Shown here: in pieces, positions 1-10,702 of the stretch
How the letters are laid out: each line of letters opens with the position of its first letter
How positions within the stretch are numbered: the first letter of the stretch is position 1
Assembly: GCA_000711775.1 (NCBI GenBank)
Contig: ARYC01000355.1
Location: 1-64,000 of the forward strand
Reading direction: 5' to 3'
Source: Oxytricha trifallax
Taxonomy: Eukaryota > Ciliophora > Spirotrichea > Sporadotrichida > Oxytrichidae
DNA: 64,000 nt
The notes under the pieces: generated by a model
Told to the model about the DNA's origin: nothing
Databases searched by the model: none
The model's input: the letters and a program-made list of their open reading frames with translations, nothing else
Made by a program: the position numbers and the translations under genes

Positions 1-615
1 AATCTCATTCTTAAAAGCCTTACTGAGTGAAGTGAAAAAAGCTTTTAAGTCTAATGAAATTAGAATGATAGAGATACCTAACTATCCTAAAATATCAGTG
101 ACAAACCTATATAACGATGCCATGAGTGATCCGGACGTAGCTCTCTACCTTCCTTCAAAGCTACAGCTCTCTAATAAGTTGCAAGAGAGAAACTTCTTCT
201 TTGGTGTTCTTGCAACTCTGAAACCTGATTACTTAAATGAAGTCATTTAAGAAGCTCACAAAAAACGATACAGCATCTCTCCTGAAGAAAAAGAGAAGCA
301 AGGTATCAAAATAAGTGATACCTGGCTGTAGGAACTTTAAAAGCATCCTTTCATCTCAAAAGCTTAGTCTTCTAACTTTATAGAAAAACCTGGTACTGCT
401 ATATACTTTGAAAGAGCGCAGCAAATTAAACAGAGAGAGAAAGTCTCAAGTAAAACATGAATTGAGTAAGAGGCTCTTCAAAGATTTATAAAACCCAGAA
501 GAGATGAACATAGATGCAGGAGCTGGCACTAAGAGAAGAAACATAGGCCCAAGCAAGCCCTAAGAGAAAGAAAAGAAAGAGAAGCCAAATCCCTTTACGG
601 GCAAATTTAATATGT
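1..615 (+). CDS. TBE 22-kDa protein, 5'-truncated by window edge, one frameshift
   Basis: The protein contains the segments IEIPNYPKISVTNLYNDAM and ERNFFFGVL and ends in a Lys/Pro-rich tail before TGA at 613-615. Both segments recur nearly unchanged in the 22-kDa frames of the TBEs at 8304 and 22018, which identifies it. The function of this TBE protein is not known. Reading TAA/TAG as Gln keeps the frame open to about 455. There a single-base shift is needed to join the segment before it to the conserved HELSKRLFKDLQ-like tail, judged against the copy at 22018, so this copy is probably damaged. It lies tail-to-tail with the transposase, 12 bp away. Confidence 0.8.
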
Positions 616-627
616 GAACTTATTCAT

Positions 628-1673
628 TCATTTAAATTTTAAAACTTATTAATATACACAAAATCTCCCTTCTCTTGCGCATACTTTAGCTTTATCATCG
701 CTGACTCTCTTAACAGCACTCTTAATAAAATCAACTGTATCTATCTTTAAATCATGCGTCAGATGTGGTAGAGCAGCAATTTCTTATAATGACCTTTCAA
801 TAACCCCAATACAATTCAATTCCATTGAACTAAGGGCTGTAAGGAACAATAAATACATGTGTTATATTTAGCCTTTCATATTCCTTCCTTGAGTCTTTAG
901 TTTTGTGAACTGAGAAGTTATCAACGAATAGAATAATTTCTTAGTCAGCGTACTTATCTCTGAGTTATTGCAAGAATTTAATATATTATTCAGTCTTTAT
1001 AGAACGAGGGTGAATAACATAAGTCTCGAGGCCATTATCTTCGTTTATTCCACCAAGTATTGCATGAGTTTAAACCTTAACCTTTTAATCATATACTTCA
1101 ATGTTGCTGTACCTCTTATACAAAGACCTTGATAAGAAGGTATTAAAAGTAAATACTGCCTCATCAGCGTGTATGAACTTTATATTATGCTCTTAAGCCC
1201 TTTGCAATTAATCAAATATATAATTTAAATTATCCTTATAAAATGGAACATTAAAGTCAATCACTCTCTTAATGCGATTGACTGTCTTGTAAGATATTCC
1301 GTTCTTTTTATATATGTTAGCTATCTTAAGCAGAGATATGAAGCTCAGGAAATTGGCGATGAAACATCACAGCTCTCTAGGCCAGAGAGAAGTGAGTCCA
1401 GTATTTAAGAATCTTATCATTAATGAGATAATCAATATGATTCTGCTAAAATTTTCGAGGTCTTTTAGGCTTAGAATTAAGCTGCTATCTCTTTAAATTC
1501 AATGCTAATAGAGTGTGAGATCTTACATTAGCACGAGATTTATGGAGTAGCCTTGCTATAGACGTATAATTTAGAACAGGCTTGAGTTATTCACTATATT
1601 CATCACATCCATATCGCAACTTAAACAATAAATCTATATACTCACTGTCATAAACTGACCCCAAACCTCGCAT
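628..1673 (-). CDS. TBE 42-kDa DDE transposase
   Basis: This is the transposase of the TBE family (Tc1/mariner/IS630 superfamily), which cuts and pastes the element and in Oxytricha also takes part in genome rearrangement. The start is ATG at 1673 (MRGLGSVYDSEYIDLLFKLR), and TGA at 628-630 ends it. An N-terminal helix-turn-helix part is followed by the catalytic core with the three acidic residues in order: Asp in FIHADEAVF, Asp in ILFVDNFSVH and Glu in FNGIELYWG. The same order and spacing occur in the copies at 9543 and 23869. At least one frame disturbance is likely in the middle (around 1340-1400) and near the Glu motif, so this copy may be inactive. It is convergent with the 22-kDa gene. 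Confidence 0.82.
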
Positions 1674-2040
1674 ATACTCACTTAAAATACTAATATTTAA
1701 ACATTAAACCCCTACATAAACCCTATTAAAACCCTAATAAAGTATGCACTAATAGTCTACTTTTATCAATCAAAAACTCAATCAAACTACTGAAAGGGTT
1801 TTGGGGTTTTGATAGTATGATTATTTTATCTTATTATTTTTGTTTACGATTTAAAATTTTAGTTATAAATTTACTGTATAATATGGTAAAAAAAATCATT
1901 ATAAAAACTGAACTTATAATATTTTAAGAATAAACCTTGTATTTTTGTAGATTTAATTATAACCTAAATCTTTATCAAATTTATTTGCAAATAAAAAACA
2001 ATTGTAAAACTGATATTATTATTATTATTTTGATGTATTG

Positions 2041-2420
2041 AATTTACCAACAACCAATTAGCTGTCTCATCTCCATTAAAGCAATTCAAATTACTTCTCT
2101 GGATTAACAAGATCATCAAGTATCCCTTTTCCAGTGAGGCTGAATTCTAGAGAGATATACCTCATATTATCAGTCAAATCAGTTCAGAATTCGCTAATCA
2201 TTAGAATTAGATTCATTTATTTATTAAAAATATCAAAATAAAGAATACTTAAACTTAAAATAAGTATATAAATAGCTTCAAGTGACTCTCCAGTAATGCA
2301 ATTAAGGATCCTCACACAAAAAGGTAAAGATAATAATTTTCAAATTAAATATTAAACATTACCATCCTTTCATATTTCTAAATTCTTTGTTTAGTGCAAA
2401 AGCCTTGTAGGGATATGAAT
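2041..2420 (+). CDS. Zinc-finger gene A, plus-strand MDSs, candidate C-terminal segment
   Basis: With the ciliate code this stretch encodes a conserved piece (PLKQFKLLLWINKIIKYPF) that recurs with mostly synonymous changes at 14918-15070 in copy B. It is followed after an AT-rich gap by a second conserved piece (GSSHKK) that abuts a GTAAAG splice donor in A and GTAAG in B, and then by a short exon ending in TGA in both copies. The ending suggests this is the C-terminus of the scrambled zinc-finger protein whose other parts lie at 3049-3885 and on the minus strand at 4450-10702. The pointer joining it to the minus cluster is not settled: a 7-nt match (ccaacaa) exists, but the join is out of frame. 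Confidence 0.55.
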
Positions 2421-3048
2421 TTAATAAGAAATGTCAAATAATAATTGACTTTTATTTTTGAATTGCCCAATATTATATAACCCAAAATCCTACATATTGT
2501 TAATATATCTGTTTTTATTGTCAAAGTACAACTAAAATAAAAAGAAGAAGAAGAGAAGGGGATAGAATGTTAAACAGATAATGCTATTAGCCAAAACATA
2601 TCTTAAAATATCCACCAATTTTAAAGTTCCTAAAACCAGTCCAACCCAATCACTTAAAAACTTGGATACGCTTCAAATGACATCATGTCACCCGATGTCA
2701 AAAGTCTATAAATAATATGTTTTGAGAGCTTTCTATTAAACCAATTAATATTTCAGTCCTTATTTTTTAAAATATAACTTTAAATCTGTAATCAAATATG
2801 CAACCCGTTCTAAATCTTCTAACAAAATCAAATTCCAGCTCGTTATAAAACTCCTATGATGATTTAAGATTTGGAGTTAAGAACAAATAAATTATTGTTT
2901 AATTGATTATTACAGCTATTGATTATATTAGTTTTTCTTATAATCTTCTGCTTAGTGTGTGTAAATATAATTAATGCTTAAATAATATTTTTATTTGATA
3001 ATGTTTTCTCCTATTCTTCGTTCTCAATTCAAGCATGTGATTTTAATA
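2421..3048. other. AT-rich spacer, possibly one small MDS
   Basis: Mostly AT-rich and non-coding. A short open stretch at 2799-2890 starting MQPVLNLLTKSNSSS has coding-like composition, but no counterpart was found in copy B, so it is only a possible MDS. Confidence 0.3.
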
Positions 3049-3885
3049 CATGGGCCATGGTGCTACTACATTCAATTAAAATTATCTAACAGAAACTGAC
3101 AAACTTTCAGATATTCTGTCTAAATTTCTATATATTTACTAAATTTATTTATAAATGGGAAATATTTATTAATAAAATTGGTAAGAACAATTGGATATTT
3201 TAAGCATTACTTGTATTAATTTGAAGAATCATAAGACTTAAATTTATATTTTATAGAGAAATCACAAGGGTCAATTGCACTGCCCATTCTAAGATTGTGA
3301 CAGAAATAACTTTACCGAAGCGGGTAACCTTAAAACACATATCCGAACTCATCATTACAATAAAAAAAATACTTAGAGTCTTCAAGTGTTAATATATGGA
3401 CTGTGGAAAAACATTCAAGCTCAAGCAGCACTTAAAACATCACTTAGATAGTCACCATAATTAAATAAAATCATACAGAAATGATAGAAATTTTTTTACA
3501 CAATTCACCAAAACCTTAATAGGTTTGTGTGCAACTTCACAAACTGCTAGAAATCTTTCTCAATATCATCCCGATTAGAACTTCATTTTAAATTCTGAAA
3601 TTCATTATGTTACAGACATTTAAATTTTGCGAGATTGTAGAATGCGGAAAAATTTAGGGGAAATCTTTTTTTATTAATAAAAATAGCTCATAAATTAAAA
3701 ATATGGGACTAAATTTATCATAAAAAGTTATTATCAGTAAATTTTCGCCGAAAAAGGAAATCTTTTGGTGCACATGCGCACACACACCGGCGAGAAGCCT
3801 TACCACTGTCGCCACTGCGACAAAAAGTTCACCACTATCGGTAACTGCAGAGACCACGAGAGAAGACATACTAAAGACAAGAATC
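3049..3885 (+). CDS. Zinc-finger gene A, plus-strand MDS cluster (start and five fingers)
   Basis: The candidate start is ATG at 3049 ([10 protein letters not shown]), followed by a short acidic segment, an intron ending ...ttatag before 3259, and then C2H2 fingers: [16 protein letters not shown] (3275-3352), [16 protein letters not shown] (3392), VCNFTNCQKSF..LELH (3520), [10 protein letters not shown] (3625) joined through an AAATTT pointer across an IES (about 3655-3741) to [13 protein letters not shown], and [13 protein letters not shown]. The spacing of the cysteines and the TGEKPY linker resemble TFIIIA-type fingers. The chain continues on the minus strand: atccgaactcat at 3341-3352 matches 10691-10702, and atactaaagacaag at 3868-3881 matches 10537-10550. 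It is probably a nucleic-acid binding protein, exact role unknown. Confidence 0.75.
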
Positions 3886-4449
3886 TTAAATCCTAATCTC
3901 CAAAATCTACTATTAAATTCATTCTCGCAAATTGCATTTAAATTACTGCAATTTGTTGAAAATATGAAGATCAGAAATTATGAACTTTGGATATAGTATG
4001 AAAATTATTATTATATAAATTAAAGTTACTTTGAGATATCTAGGTATAACGGAATAATATTATAAGGATCAATAAAATCTTTAAATTTCTACAATAAAAA
4101 AGTGTCTTTGATATATGAGTATAATTTCATGCTAGTGAATTAGGATTTTTCAATTTGATTCACTATAAATTAGAAAATAATTCTGGGAAGAAACAAATTA
4201 ATATATATATATATCCATTTTAAATTTTCATTTTAAAAATTTAAAAGTAATGAAAGTGACAAAATATTTCAAAATTTTATTTATCTCAACATTGAAATTA
4301 TTAAATGGTATTATATAATATAGAGAAATTTATGCTGAAATTTTGTAATTATTAATTTCATAAATACTTGTAAAATTCTTAATATCAATTAAAATATATT
4401 TAGCATTATTTTTGTTGGGAGGTGGTATTAAAATTAAATTTTATTTTTA
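3886..4449. other. AT-rich IES/spacer
   Basis: No coding signal seen. Contains an (AT)n run near 4202-4213. Confidence 0.5.
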
Positions 4450-4692
4450 AGAAGCAAGATGCTTCGAATTCCAGAGATTCAAAATCTAAGCTTGAATTTG
4501 CGTTAAAGTCTTAATCGAAGTTGAACTTCATAGAGTTTAAATATAAATATTTTTAATTTTATATTCTATAAGGAATGCATTAATCTAATGAAACTATTTT
4601 AAAGAGTTCTCTTGTTCTTCGGGACTCAGTTTAACGGTTGTTTATAAAGATTCGTAGTATGAATCAAAACTGGTTGTCTTACGGCTCATAAA
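4450..4692 (-). CDS. Zinc-finger gene A, minus-strand MDSs (tail region)
   Basis: On the minus strand this encodes SRKTTSFDSYYESLQTTVKL, an IES of about 60 bp, and then a segment ending SSLDFESLEFEAS. Both segments are found again in copy B at 24372-24548 (SRKSTSFDTYHDSLQTS and SLDFESLEFETS). They form the Ser/acidic-rich, low-complexity region C-terminal to the fingers. The read is convincing because the two paralogues differ mainly at third codon positions. Confidence 0.65.
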
Positions 4693-4775
4693 AGTAGAGA
4701 TGCTATTCATGTAATCAGATAAATAAATTTTAATAGGGAAAAATTTTAAAATGTATTTTTAATTTTTTCTATTAT

Positions 4776-5189
4776 TGTAGGATTACATTTGAATTTTGCA
4801 AATTATTTATAATTGAATTCAAAATATATCAAATAAGTAGCAGTTAAAGTTGGCCAATTAAAACGATCTTGGGCTCTTTCAATAGAGAATTAAAAATTAC
4901 CTGGACTTTATTATTGGCGGTACTATTTTATCACATCTCTGGAGCGAGATAACTCGACTTTAATGTGAAGGTCTAATTTAATGAATTTAGATAAGTTTAA
5001 TTAAAATCGAGTTATCCCGCTCCAGAGATGTGATAAAATAAGACTGCCAATAACAAAGTCCAGCTAATTTTGAATTCTTTATCAAATTAGCCCAATATCG
5101 TTTAAATTGGCCAACTTTAACTGCTACTAATTTAATATATTTTTAATTTAATTATAAATAATTTCCCAAATTCAAATGTATTCCTACAA
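4776..5189. repeat. Fold-back MITE, copy 1
   Basis: A 414-bp near-palindrome with ends ttgtagg...cctacaa, flanked by TA on both sides (4774-4775 and 5190-5191). The arms of about 190 bp pair through blocks such as gttggccaatt, gtccagct and ggagcgagataactcgac. Copies of the same size lie at 19358-19772 and 43877-44291. The TA duplication and long inverted ends point to non-autonomous derivatives of a Tc1/mariner-type element. It carries no open frame. Confidence 0.9.
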
Positions 5190-5404
5190 TAATGAACGAT
5201 CAGGTAAAATTATTTTTTTGTGATATAATTTAAGAAATTTTCTTTTTAAGATGAAGTTGATGATTTATGGTGAGAGCTTTCATCCTTTTCTTATTAATTG
5301 TAGCTGCTATTGAATTATTGTAAATTTAAATTTATTTTAGGTTTTTTCTTCTTCAAAATATCAAAGAATTGTTATAACATACATATAAATTATTTGTCTT
5401 ATGC

Positions 5405-5547
5405 AATAAATGGAGCTATCTTGTAATATTGGTGAGAAGCCTTCATCCTCACCGTTGTCTCTTTCAAAGGGAAAAATGTTGAATTACTGTGTAGCCTTAC
5501 TTTCCAAAAAATACTCCTTCCCGTTCTTTACCGGTACTTTTTTAATA
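5405..5547 (-). CDS. Zinc-finger gene A, minus-strand MDS (low-complexity region)
   Basis: Encodes about 45 residues including ATQQFNIFPFERDNGEDEGF and SPILQ. The matching part in copy B (24955-25170) reads SLNFVFEKNTGNPVEDEVGF and SPKLQ. The shared order supports homology. It lies between the tail MDSs at 4450-4692 and the finger MDSs at 9995-10702, and the dispersed repeat and TBE copy 2 have inserted between it and the finger part. Confidence 0.6.
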
Positions 5548-6291
5548 AATCTAAGAATTATAATCAATTACTTAAATTTAAAAATAAATAAAGTTAAAAA
5601 AGTTACTTAATAATTCAAAGAAGCATGATGGGGGATATCCAACTTTTGTCTTTTTTAATTTTATAGGGAAAAACTGACTTATTAGATTTCTAATAAGTTT
5701 CCGTTTCTGATTGGATTCACGGATGAGATTGATTGTGATTTTTAAATAAGAAATTTAATTGCTAGGTGAGGTACCAATCTCACTTCGGGCATTTTACTAC
5801 AATAATGCCTACTGAGGGCAAGTAGGGGTTAACTAGGCGCAACGAATTAGGGACCAGTCGGCGGGGTTCAATCTGTCAACTTTTTCATTCCTTGAGTGGG
5901 CCTGGCCATTAGGATTTCCTTACATAGATGAGTTTGCCTGGCTTGAGTTCAGTTTCCTAGGTAATAGGGAGTAGGATGAAGATACTCTGCAATCAAAAGT
6001 GAGAAAATAAAAACCATTTAAGCCAACGATAAGGATTTTTTTCCCACACCGGGTTTGGGTTATGAATTTACCACAGAGAAAGGATTAATTTTCCCAGCAG
6101 CGGTGGGACCGGCAAGAGTTTTTCTCCACTCTCTGTCATCTAGTGAATTTCTTGAGCTCTGTTGTTCAGATTCAAAACCCCAAAACCCCTTAATGAGGTT
6201 TATAAGTGCTTTGATTTGTAGGGAATTTGTTAGGGGTTGGGGTTATTAATAGGTTTCAATGTGAAATTTATAGTAAATGTATTTAATTTAA

Positions 6292-7731
6292 TCACTCAAA
6301 ATGCACCTTTGGATCATGTGGGAGAGGTCTGAAGTTTATCTTACTTAACCACAACTCTATCTATTCTATTGATATGTCTGATCTTGAGTTTGGTTTAATT
6401 ATTATTTTTTCTGCCATTTGTTTTATTGATTGAGATACTCTTGTTTTGTCAATAAATTGCTCTATTCTTTGTTTATCATCCTTCTCGCATTTTGTAGAGT
6501 AGTATTCATTGCGAGGCATATCGCACTCTATTATTATTGCTGCTAAAGCCCACACATCCCACTAAAAGTCTCCATCTCTCCAGTCTTCTCTTTCTGAATA
6601 GTACCCTTTCGTTCCCATTACAGTTCCAAGCCTTGATACTTCCACTCTTTAAGCTCTGTTGAAATCTATTATTGCTACTCTTACAGGTGAGAAGTTTATC
6701 ATAATATTTTCTGGCTTCAAATCTCTGTGAACAAACCCTAACTTATGAAGCTCTTTAATACCTTATACGGTCTGAGTCGCTATTTATCCAAGTTACTTAT
6801 GATTCCTTTGATCTGTTATGAAATCTCTAAGGGTCATTTCATAGAGTGGAAGTCTGAAAGCAACATGATCCTTGGCAAGGAGAACAGCATCTAGCTTGAT
6901 TAAGTAATACACTATTTAAACTTTGCTTGAGTGAGTACTTGATGCTCATTTATAAACTCCATCTAATATTTATCATCACTTAAGAGATAGTTTTTGGATA
7001 CACCTTGTATGCGTATTGATGATCATTGATAAATTTCTTATCAAAGGAGTCTTCTAATATTAGGTAGCTTTAAAGAGAAGTATCTAGGTCAATTTAAGCA
7101 AGAACCGGTATTTTCTTGTTTTGAATCTTGATCATATTCTTGCTATTTCAGAGGTCAGTTGGTTGCGTGCCTTCCTAACGTACTCTAACTCTTTAGCTTA
7201 TTCAGGCACAACAACCTTAGAATATTCCCTCTCTTTTCTTTTGTTGAGAAGATTCAGCTCAACTTCATGATTCTCAACTTCTATATCTTTCTTGTGAGCT
7301 TTTAATAGATGCTTCTTCAAGTCTCTTGTATGAGAGTATTGCTTATGGCACTCAAAGCAGTCATACTTTCCATCTATTTTATCATGTTTTAAGTATACAG
7401 TGGGCTTGGCTTCTCTGTGCTCTTTCTTATGTCTGTACCAGCTTGATTTATGAGCAAAATCTCACTCACATAGCTCAAAAAAATATACTTCAATTTCCTC
7501 ACTTTGTATAGAATTTTCATTATTGCCTTATCATCCTCTCTGTCTCTCACACACTTGTTTGCCATTTATTTTCTATAATTAATTTCTATTTTAATAACAG
7601 AGACTTCAAGTGATAGCTGTTCCTTATGAGAGTTCATCTCACAGCTATCACACTTTTTATTGACGCCAAAGGTAAGTCTCGTTTAGTTTGATGGAAGCGC
7701 TGTTGTTTTTCTTAAAATGTTAGCGCTCATA
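6292..7731 (-). CDS. TBE 57-kDa protein: C2H2 fingers plus protein kinase domain, broken
   Basis: ATG at 7731 (MSANILRK) opens the gene. An N-terminal region is followed by zinc-finger-like segments (YDCFECHKQYSHTRDLKKH and a preceding finger ending SSWYRHKKEH) and a C-terminal kinase-like domain with GFVHRDLKPENIM (catalytic loop) and IIDFNRA, where the usual DFG is DFN. TGA at 6292-6294 ends it. This finger-plus-kinase architecture is the known TBE 57-kDa protein, of uncertain function. In-frame TGA codons (for example in the first finger, after LCE) and at least two frame changes show that this copy is decayed. Confidence 0.75.
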
Positions 7732-7914
7732 TTTAAATTTGAATTTAAAATTATAAAACTGCCTCTATAACTGAGAGCTTATATGAGAGCTTTCCAAGCC
7801 TACAAGTTTCAAGGGAAGTTTTAAGAGTATTATAGAAGATATATGAGTGCTAAGAGACGAACCAGCTCTAAATATAGGTGAGAAAGTAACCATTTTAACT
7901 ATCAATAATAAGTT

Positions 7915-8095
7915 GATTATAGCACGTACCAATTTAGGAGGTGCTCCTAATTAAGTACGTACTGTTTTAGGAGGTATTTTGTCATTTTATGATTAAAATT
8001 AGGGTGCTCCTAATTAAGTACTAGCATTAATTAAAGCTCCTAATTAAGTACTAGCATTTTAGGAGCTGCTCCTAATTAAGTACGTACCAATTTAA
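7915..8095. repeat. Short repeat cluster in TBE copy 2
   Basis: Several copies of gctcctaattaagta with variants (aattaagtacgtac, ttaggaggt), in direct and inverted arrangement, lie between the 57-kDa and 22-kDa genes. The equivalent part of copy 3 (about 21650-21840) instead has a looser set of taattaagt/ggtact repeats. This may be a divergent promoter or transposase-binding region; function not shown. Confidence 0.6.
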
Positions 8096-8303
8096 ATTTA
8101 AAAATATGGAACTATAACAGTAGAAATTGATATCAATCTCTCAAGTTTGAAACCAGTTCTCAAAACCTTAACCATATCCTTCTAAGAGGTTGACTTCCTA
8201 TAGGATGCACATATTTAATTGTAAGTTTTACAGAGGTATATAATTGAAATCAATAAACTTAAATTTGATATTATTTCTCATATCTGTTAACAAGATAAAG
8301 TCA

Positions 8304-8602
8304 ATGAATGATGTAATGAAAAGAGTGCAAGCATAAGAATTGATTCAAAGATTTAGAAGCAAGGAGGATTTGGATCGCTACCTGGCGCAGCAAGGTTATA
8401 AACTCATAGTTGCTAATCTTTATTATGTAGTTGGTTTGTTCTTGCCAACGATGGAAGGTACTAAAATATCATTTCTAAGAGCGATACTCTGCGAAGTGAA
8501 GAAAACATTGAAAACTTAAGATGTAAAGTTCGCAGAGATTTCAAACTTATCCAGAAATCTCAGTGACTAAATTATACGATGATGCTATGAATGACCCAGA
8601 GG
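8304..8602 (+). CDS. TBE 22-kDa protein, C-terminal half deleted
   Basis: ATG at 8304 aligns with the codons just after the start of the copy at 22018. The segment FLPTMEGTKISFLRAILCEV matches that copy closely. The reading frame stops matching at 8602, where the sequence jumps directly into the 3' end of the transposase; the missing part corresponds to about 22318-22945 of copy 3. A frame slip near 8510 is also present. Non-functional remnant. Confidence 0.75.
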
Positions 8603-9543
8603 TTTCATGCATTAGATGGTATAGCAGCAGTTTCATATAATGAATTTTTAGTATACCCCAGTAGAATTCAATTCCATTGAACTATGGGCTGTAAGGCGCG
8701 TTGAACACTGGTGTCATTCTTAGTTGTTCATAACTCTTCCTTGTTTCTTTAGTCTTATGAACAGAAAGATTATCAACAAACAGTATAATCTCTTACTCAG
8801 GGTACTTCTCTCTCAGCTGCTCTAAGAACTTAATATACTGCTCTGTCTTAATAGAGCGAGGATGAATAACATAAGTTTCTAAACCAGCATCCTCGCTAAT
8901 TCCTCCAAGAATTGCCATTGTTTATACCTTGACTTTTTAGTCATATACCTCTATATTACTATGCTTCTTATACCAAGACTTCTAGATGAAAGTGTTGAAG
9001 GTAAACACAGCCTCGTCAGCATGAATAAACTTAATTTTACTGTATTAGGCTCTCTGCATTTAATTATAAATTTAAGTTAAGTTATTGTTGTAAAATGGCA
9101 GAGTGAAATCAATCACTCTCTTGATACGATTAACACCTTTGTAAGATATACCATTTCGTTTATAAATGTTTGCAACAGACTATGCAGAGATCTTCAACTC
9201 AAGGGAACTGGCGGTGAAACATAGTAGCTCGTTGGTCGAGAGGGAATTGAGCCCAATACTTCAAAGTTTTATCATTAATAAGATAGTCAATATGCTTTTA
9301 TAGAAACTTTGACTTCCTCTTAGGCATAGAATTCAGCTATTATTGCTTTAGTTATACTGCTATAAGACAGTGGGATCGAACAGTTGATGGACTTCGCTTT
9401 AAGAGCAGTGCAATAGACTTATAGTTCAGTACTGGTTTGACTTATTCACTGTATATATCACATCCATATCGCAGTTTAAACACTAAATCTATATACTCTT
9501 CATCATAAATAGACCCCAAAAGCTTGCTATTTTTGTCTCGCAT
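8603..9543 (-). CDS. TBE 42-kDa DDE transposase, C-terminally truncated
   Basis: ATG at 9543 (MRDKNSKLLGSIYDEEYIDL). The N-terminal DNA-binding part is followed by the catalytic core with Asp in FIHADEAVF, Asp in ILFVDNLSVH and Glu in FNGIEFYWG, so all three DDE residues survive. A one-base frame change lies near 9200 (between FHRQFP and ELKIS). The C-terminus has been removed by the deletion at 8602. It is closely similar to the copies starting at 1673 and 23869. Confidence 0.8.
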
Positions 9544-9994
9544 TTAATTAATAACCCCAACCCCTAACAAATTCCCTACAAATCAAAGCACTTATAAACC
9601 TCATTAAGGGGTTTTGGGGTTTTGATTAGGCTGTCAACATTTGTAATTTAGTAGGAGTCTAGGTGATAGCACAAATGGTTTTTTCGGAGTTTTCTACTTC
9701 ATGACTGCCACGTCAACTCCCTCAGATAAGTCTACGTCAAGACTAAGATTGATGGTTTGATTATAGTATTAAATAGTGAATGTTAACTTTATTTGATTCT
9801 TAAATCATTAAACAACAACAGATTGATTGCGATTGGTGACATTTAAGCTTGTCCGGTGTTGTGAATGACTATACGCAATTTTCGGAGTCATTTGTCAAAT
9901 TATTTTAAACTATATATATATATATATCTTAGAGTCTTGATGTTATCTCATTCTAATTTCAGTTGAGCCAATAATAAAATAATATGTATTTATT

Positions 9995-10702
9995 GAGGAA
10001 GAGATGTGAGGAGTGGTGAATAACTGTCTCTCCTAGGTAAGATTCATGATTTCTTGCTGTTCTCTTAATATTCTTTGCTCTTCCTGTTTCCTTTGCTCTT
10101 TTTAGGATCTTCTGTTGTTATTATTGAACAACAAATCCTCTTCGTCATGCATGCAAAGATCCTAAGAACAGTAGCTATCATTTTAAACGAGAATATGATC
10201 TTCGTCTCTATCCATATCTTCATCGACATCTTCATTGTCAAACTAAAATACATAACAAACATTTTAGCTAGAAATGGGCATTATTTCAATAATGTGTTTT
10301 CAAGTCAAACTATAGGATACTTAGGATCAATTTTCAATTAAATTTTATAATAGATTGTAGTGAACGTCATAGTATATAAAGTGCGTAATAAATGAAATCC
10401 ATAAATTAAGTGGTATCTTTTTTTAAAAAGAAATTCTTACCTCACTAATTTAGTTGTATGGATGTTTAGATTCCAGATGTCTCAAAAGTTGGTATCTCCT
10501 GTAATATTTAATGGGGCACAACTTGCATTTGTAAGGCTTGTCTTTAGTATATGAAATTCTAAAAAATAATCTCGCACAAGAAGGTATTCTAACCACTGTG
10601 AGCTGATTTAACATGAAAAGGGAGATTGTTTTAATGTTGAAGACTCTGTCAGGGAGATTAAAAATTTAATTTAATAATTATAATTATTACATGAGTTCGG
10701 AT
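9995..10702 (-). CDS. Zinc-finger gene A, minus-strand MDS cluster (last finger and acidic region)
   Basis: Reading leftward: a pointer (10702-10691), a finger linker HSGQNTFLCEI (about 10590) that joins through TAT to MDCGK at 3392, and then after the pointer 10550-10537 the finger PYKCKLCPIKYYRRYQLLRH. The exon ends SE at a GTAAGA donor (10443). An intron of about 200 bp ends tattttag near 10246. The next exon encodes the acidic FDNEDVDEDMDRDEDHILV and a Gln/Glu-rich stretch (KEQRKQEEQRILREQQEIM). Only the ciliate code keeps it open. Copy B at 25550-26273 has the same layout. Confidence 0.75.

Larger units (their letters stand above)
1..1811. mobile_element. TBE transposon, right part (copy 1, cut by window edge)
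   Basis: The right end is the G4T4-like terminal repeat (gggttttggggttttg) ending at 1811. Inside it are a plus-strand 22-kDa-type TBE frame and a minus-strand 42-kDa transposase in the usual convergent order. The left end and the 57-kDa gene lie outside the window. TBEs are germline-limited Tc1/mariner-class DNA transposons of Oxytricha that are removed during macronuclear development. The target duplication cannot be checked because the left end is missing; the right flank reads ATA, while the other TBEs here show ANT. Confidence 0.9.
6173..9624. mobile_element. TBE transposon copy 2 (internally deleted)
   Basis: Both terminal repeats are present: the left starts caaaaccccaaaacccc at 6173 and the right ends ggggttttggggttttg at 9624. 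A perfect ATT duplication flanks it (6170-6172 and 9625-9627). The left ITR runs about 75 bp inverted against the right. Gene order is 57-kDa (minus), 22-kDa (plus, truncated), 42-kDa transposase (minus). It is 3452 bp against 4077 bp for copy 3; alignment of the two places a deletion of about 630 bp at position 8602, removing the end of the 22-kDa gene and of the transposase. Confidence 0.95.
5760..9790. repeat. Dispersed ~600-bp repeat, copy 1, split by TBE copy 2
   Basis: The sequence at about 5760-6172 and 9625-9790 matches, in two halves, the continuous copy at about 27655-28300. Shared blocks include cagtcggcggggttcaatct, cctaggtaatagggag and agactaagattgatggtttg-like sequence near the right end. 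It is noticeably richer in G+C than the flanks. No conserved protein frame was seen. TBE copy 2 sits in it with an ATT target duplication. Its class is unknown; the ggttcaatc block resembles a pol III B box, but no clear A box was found. Confidence 0.75.

Noticed and set aside
1681..1811. Somatic telomere (C4A4) at 1800
   Set aside because: The telomere-like bases are the TBE terminal repeat; they are single units inside continuous germline sequence.
9625..9627. ATT next to TBE copy 2 as an IES pointer of a gene
   Set aside because: It is explained as the 3-bp ANT target duplication, and it lies in the dispersed repeat and not in a gene.
10075..10341. Plus-strand 88-codon frame for a hydrophobic protein
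   Set aside because: It is the complement of the acidic minus-strand zinc-finger exon, which is conserved in copy B; hydrophobic antisense frames are expected opposite Asp/Glu codons.
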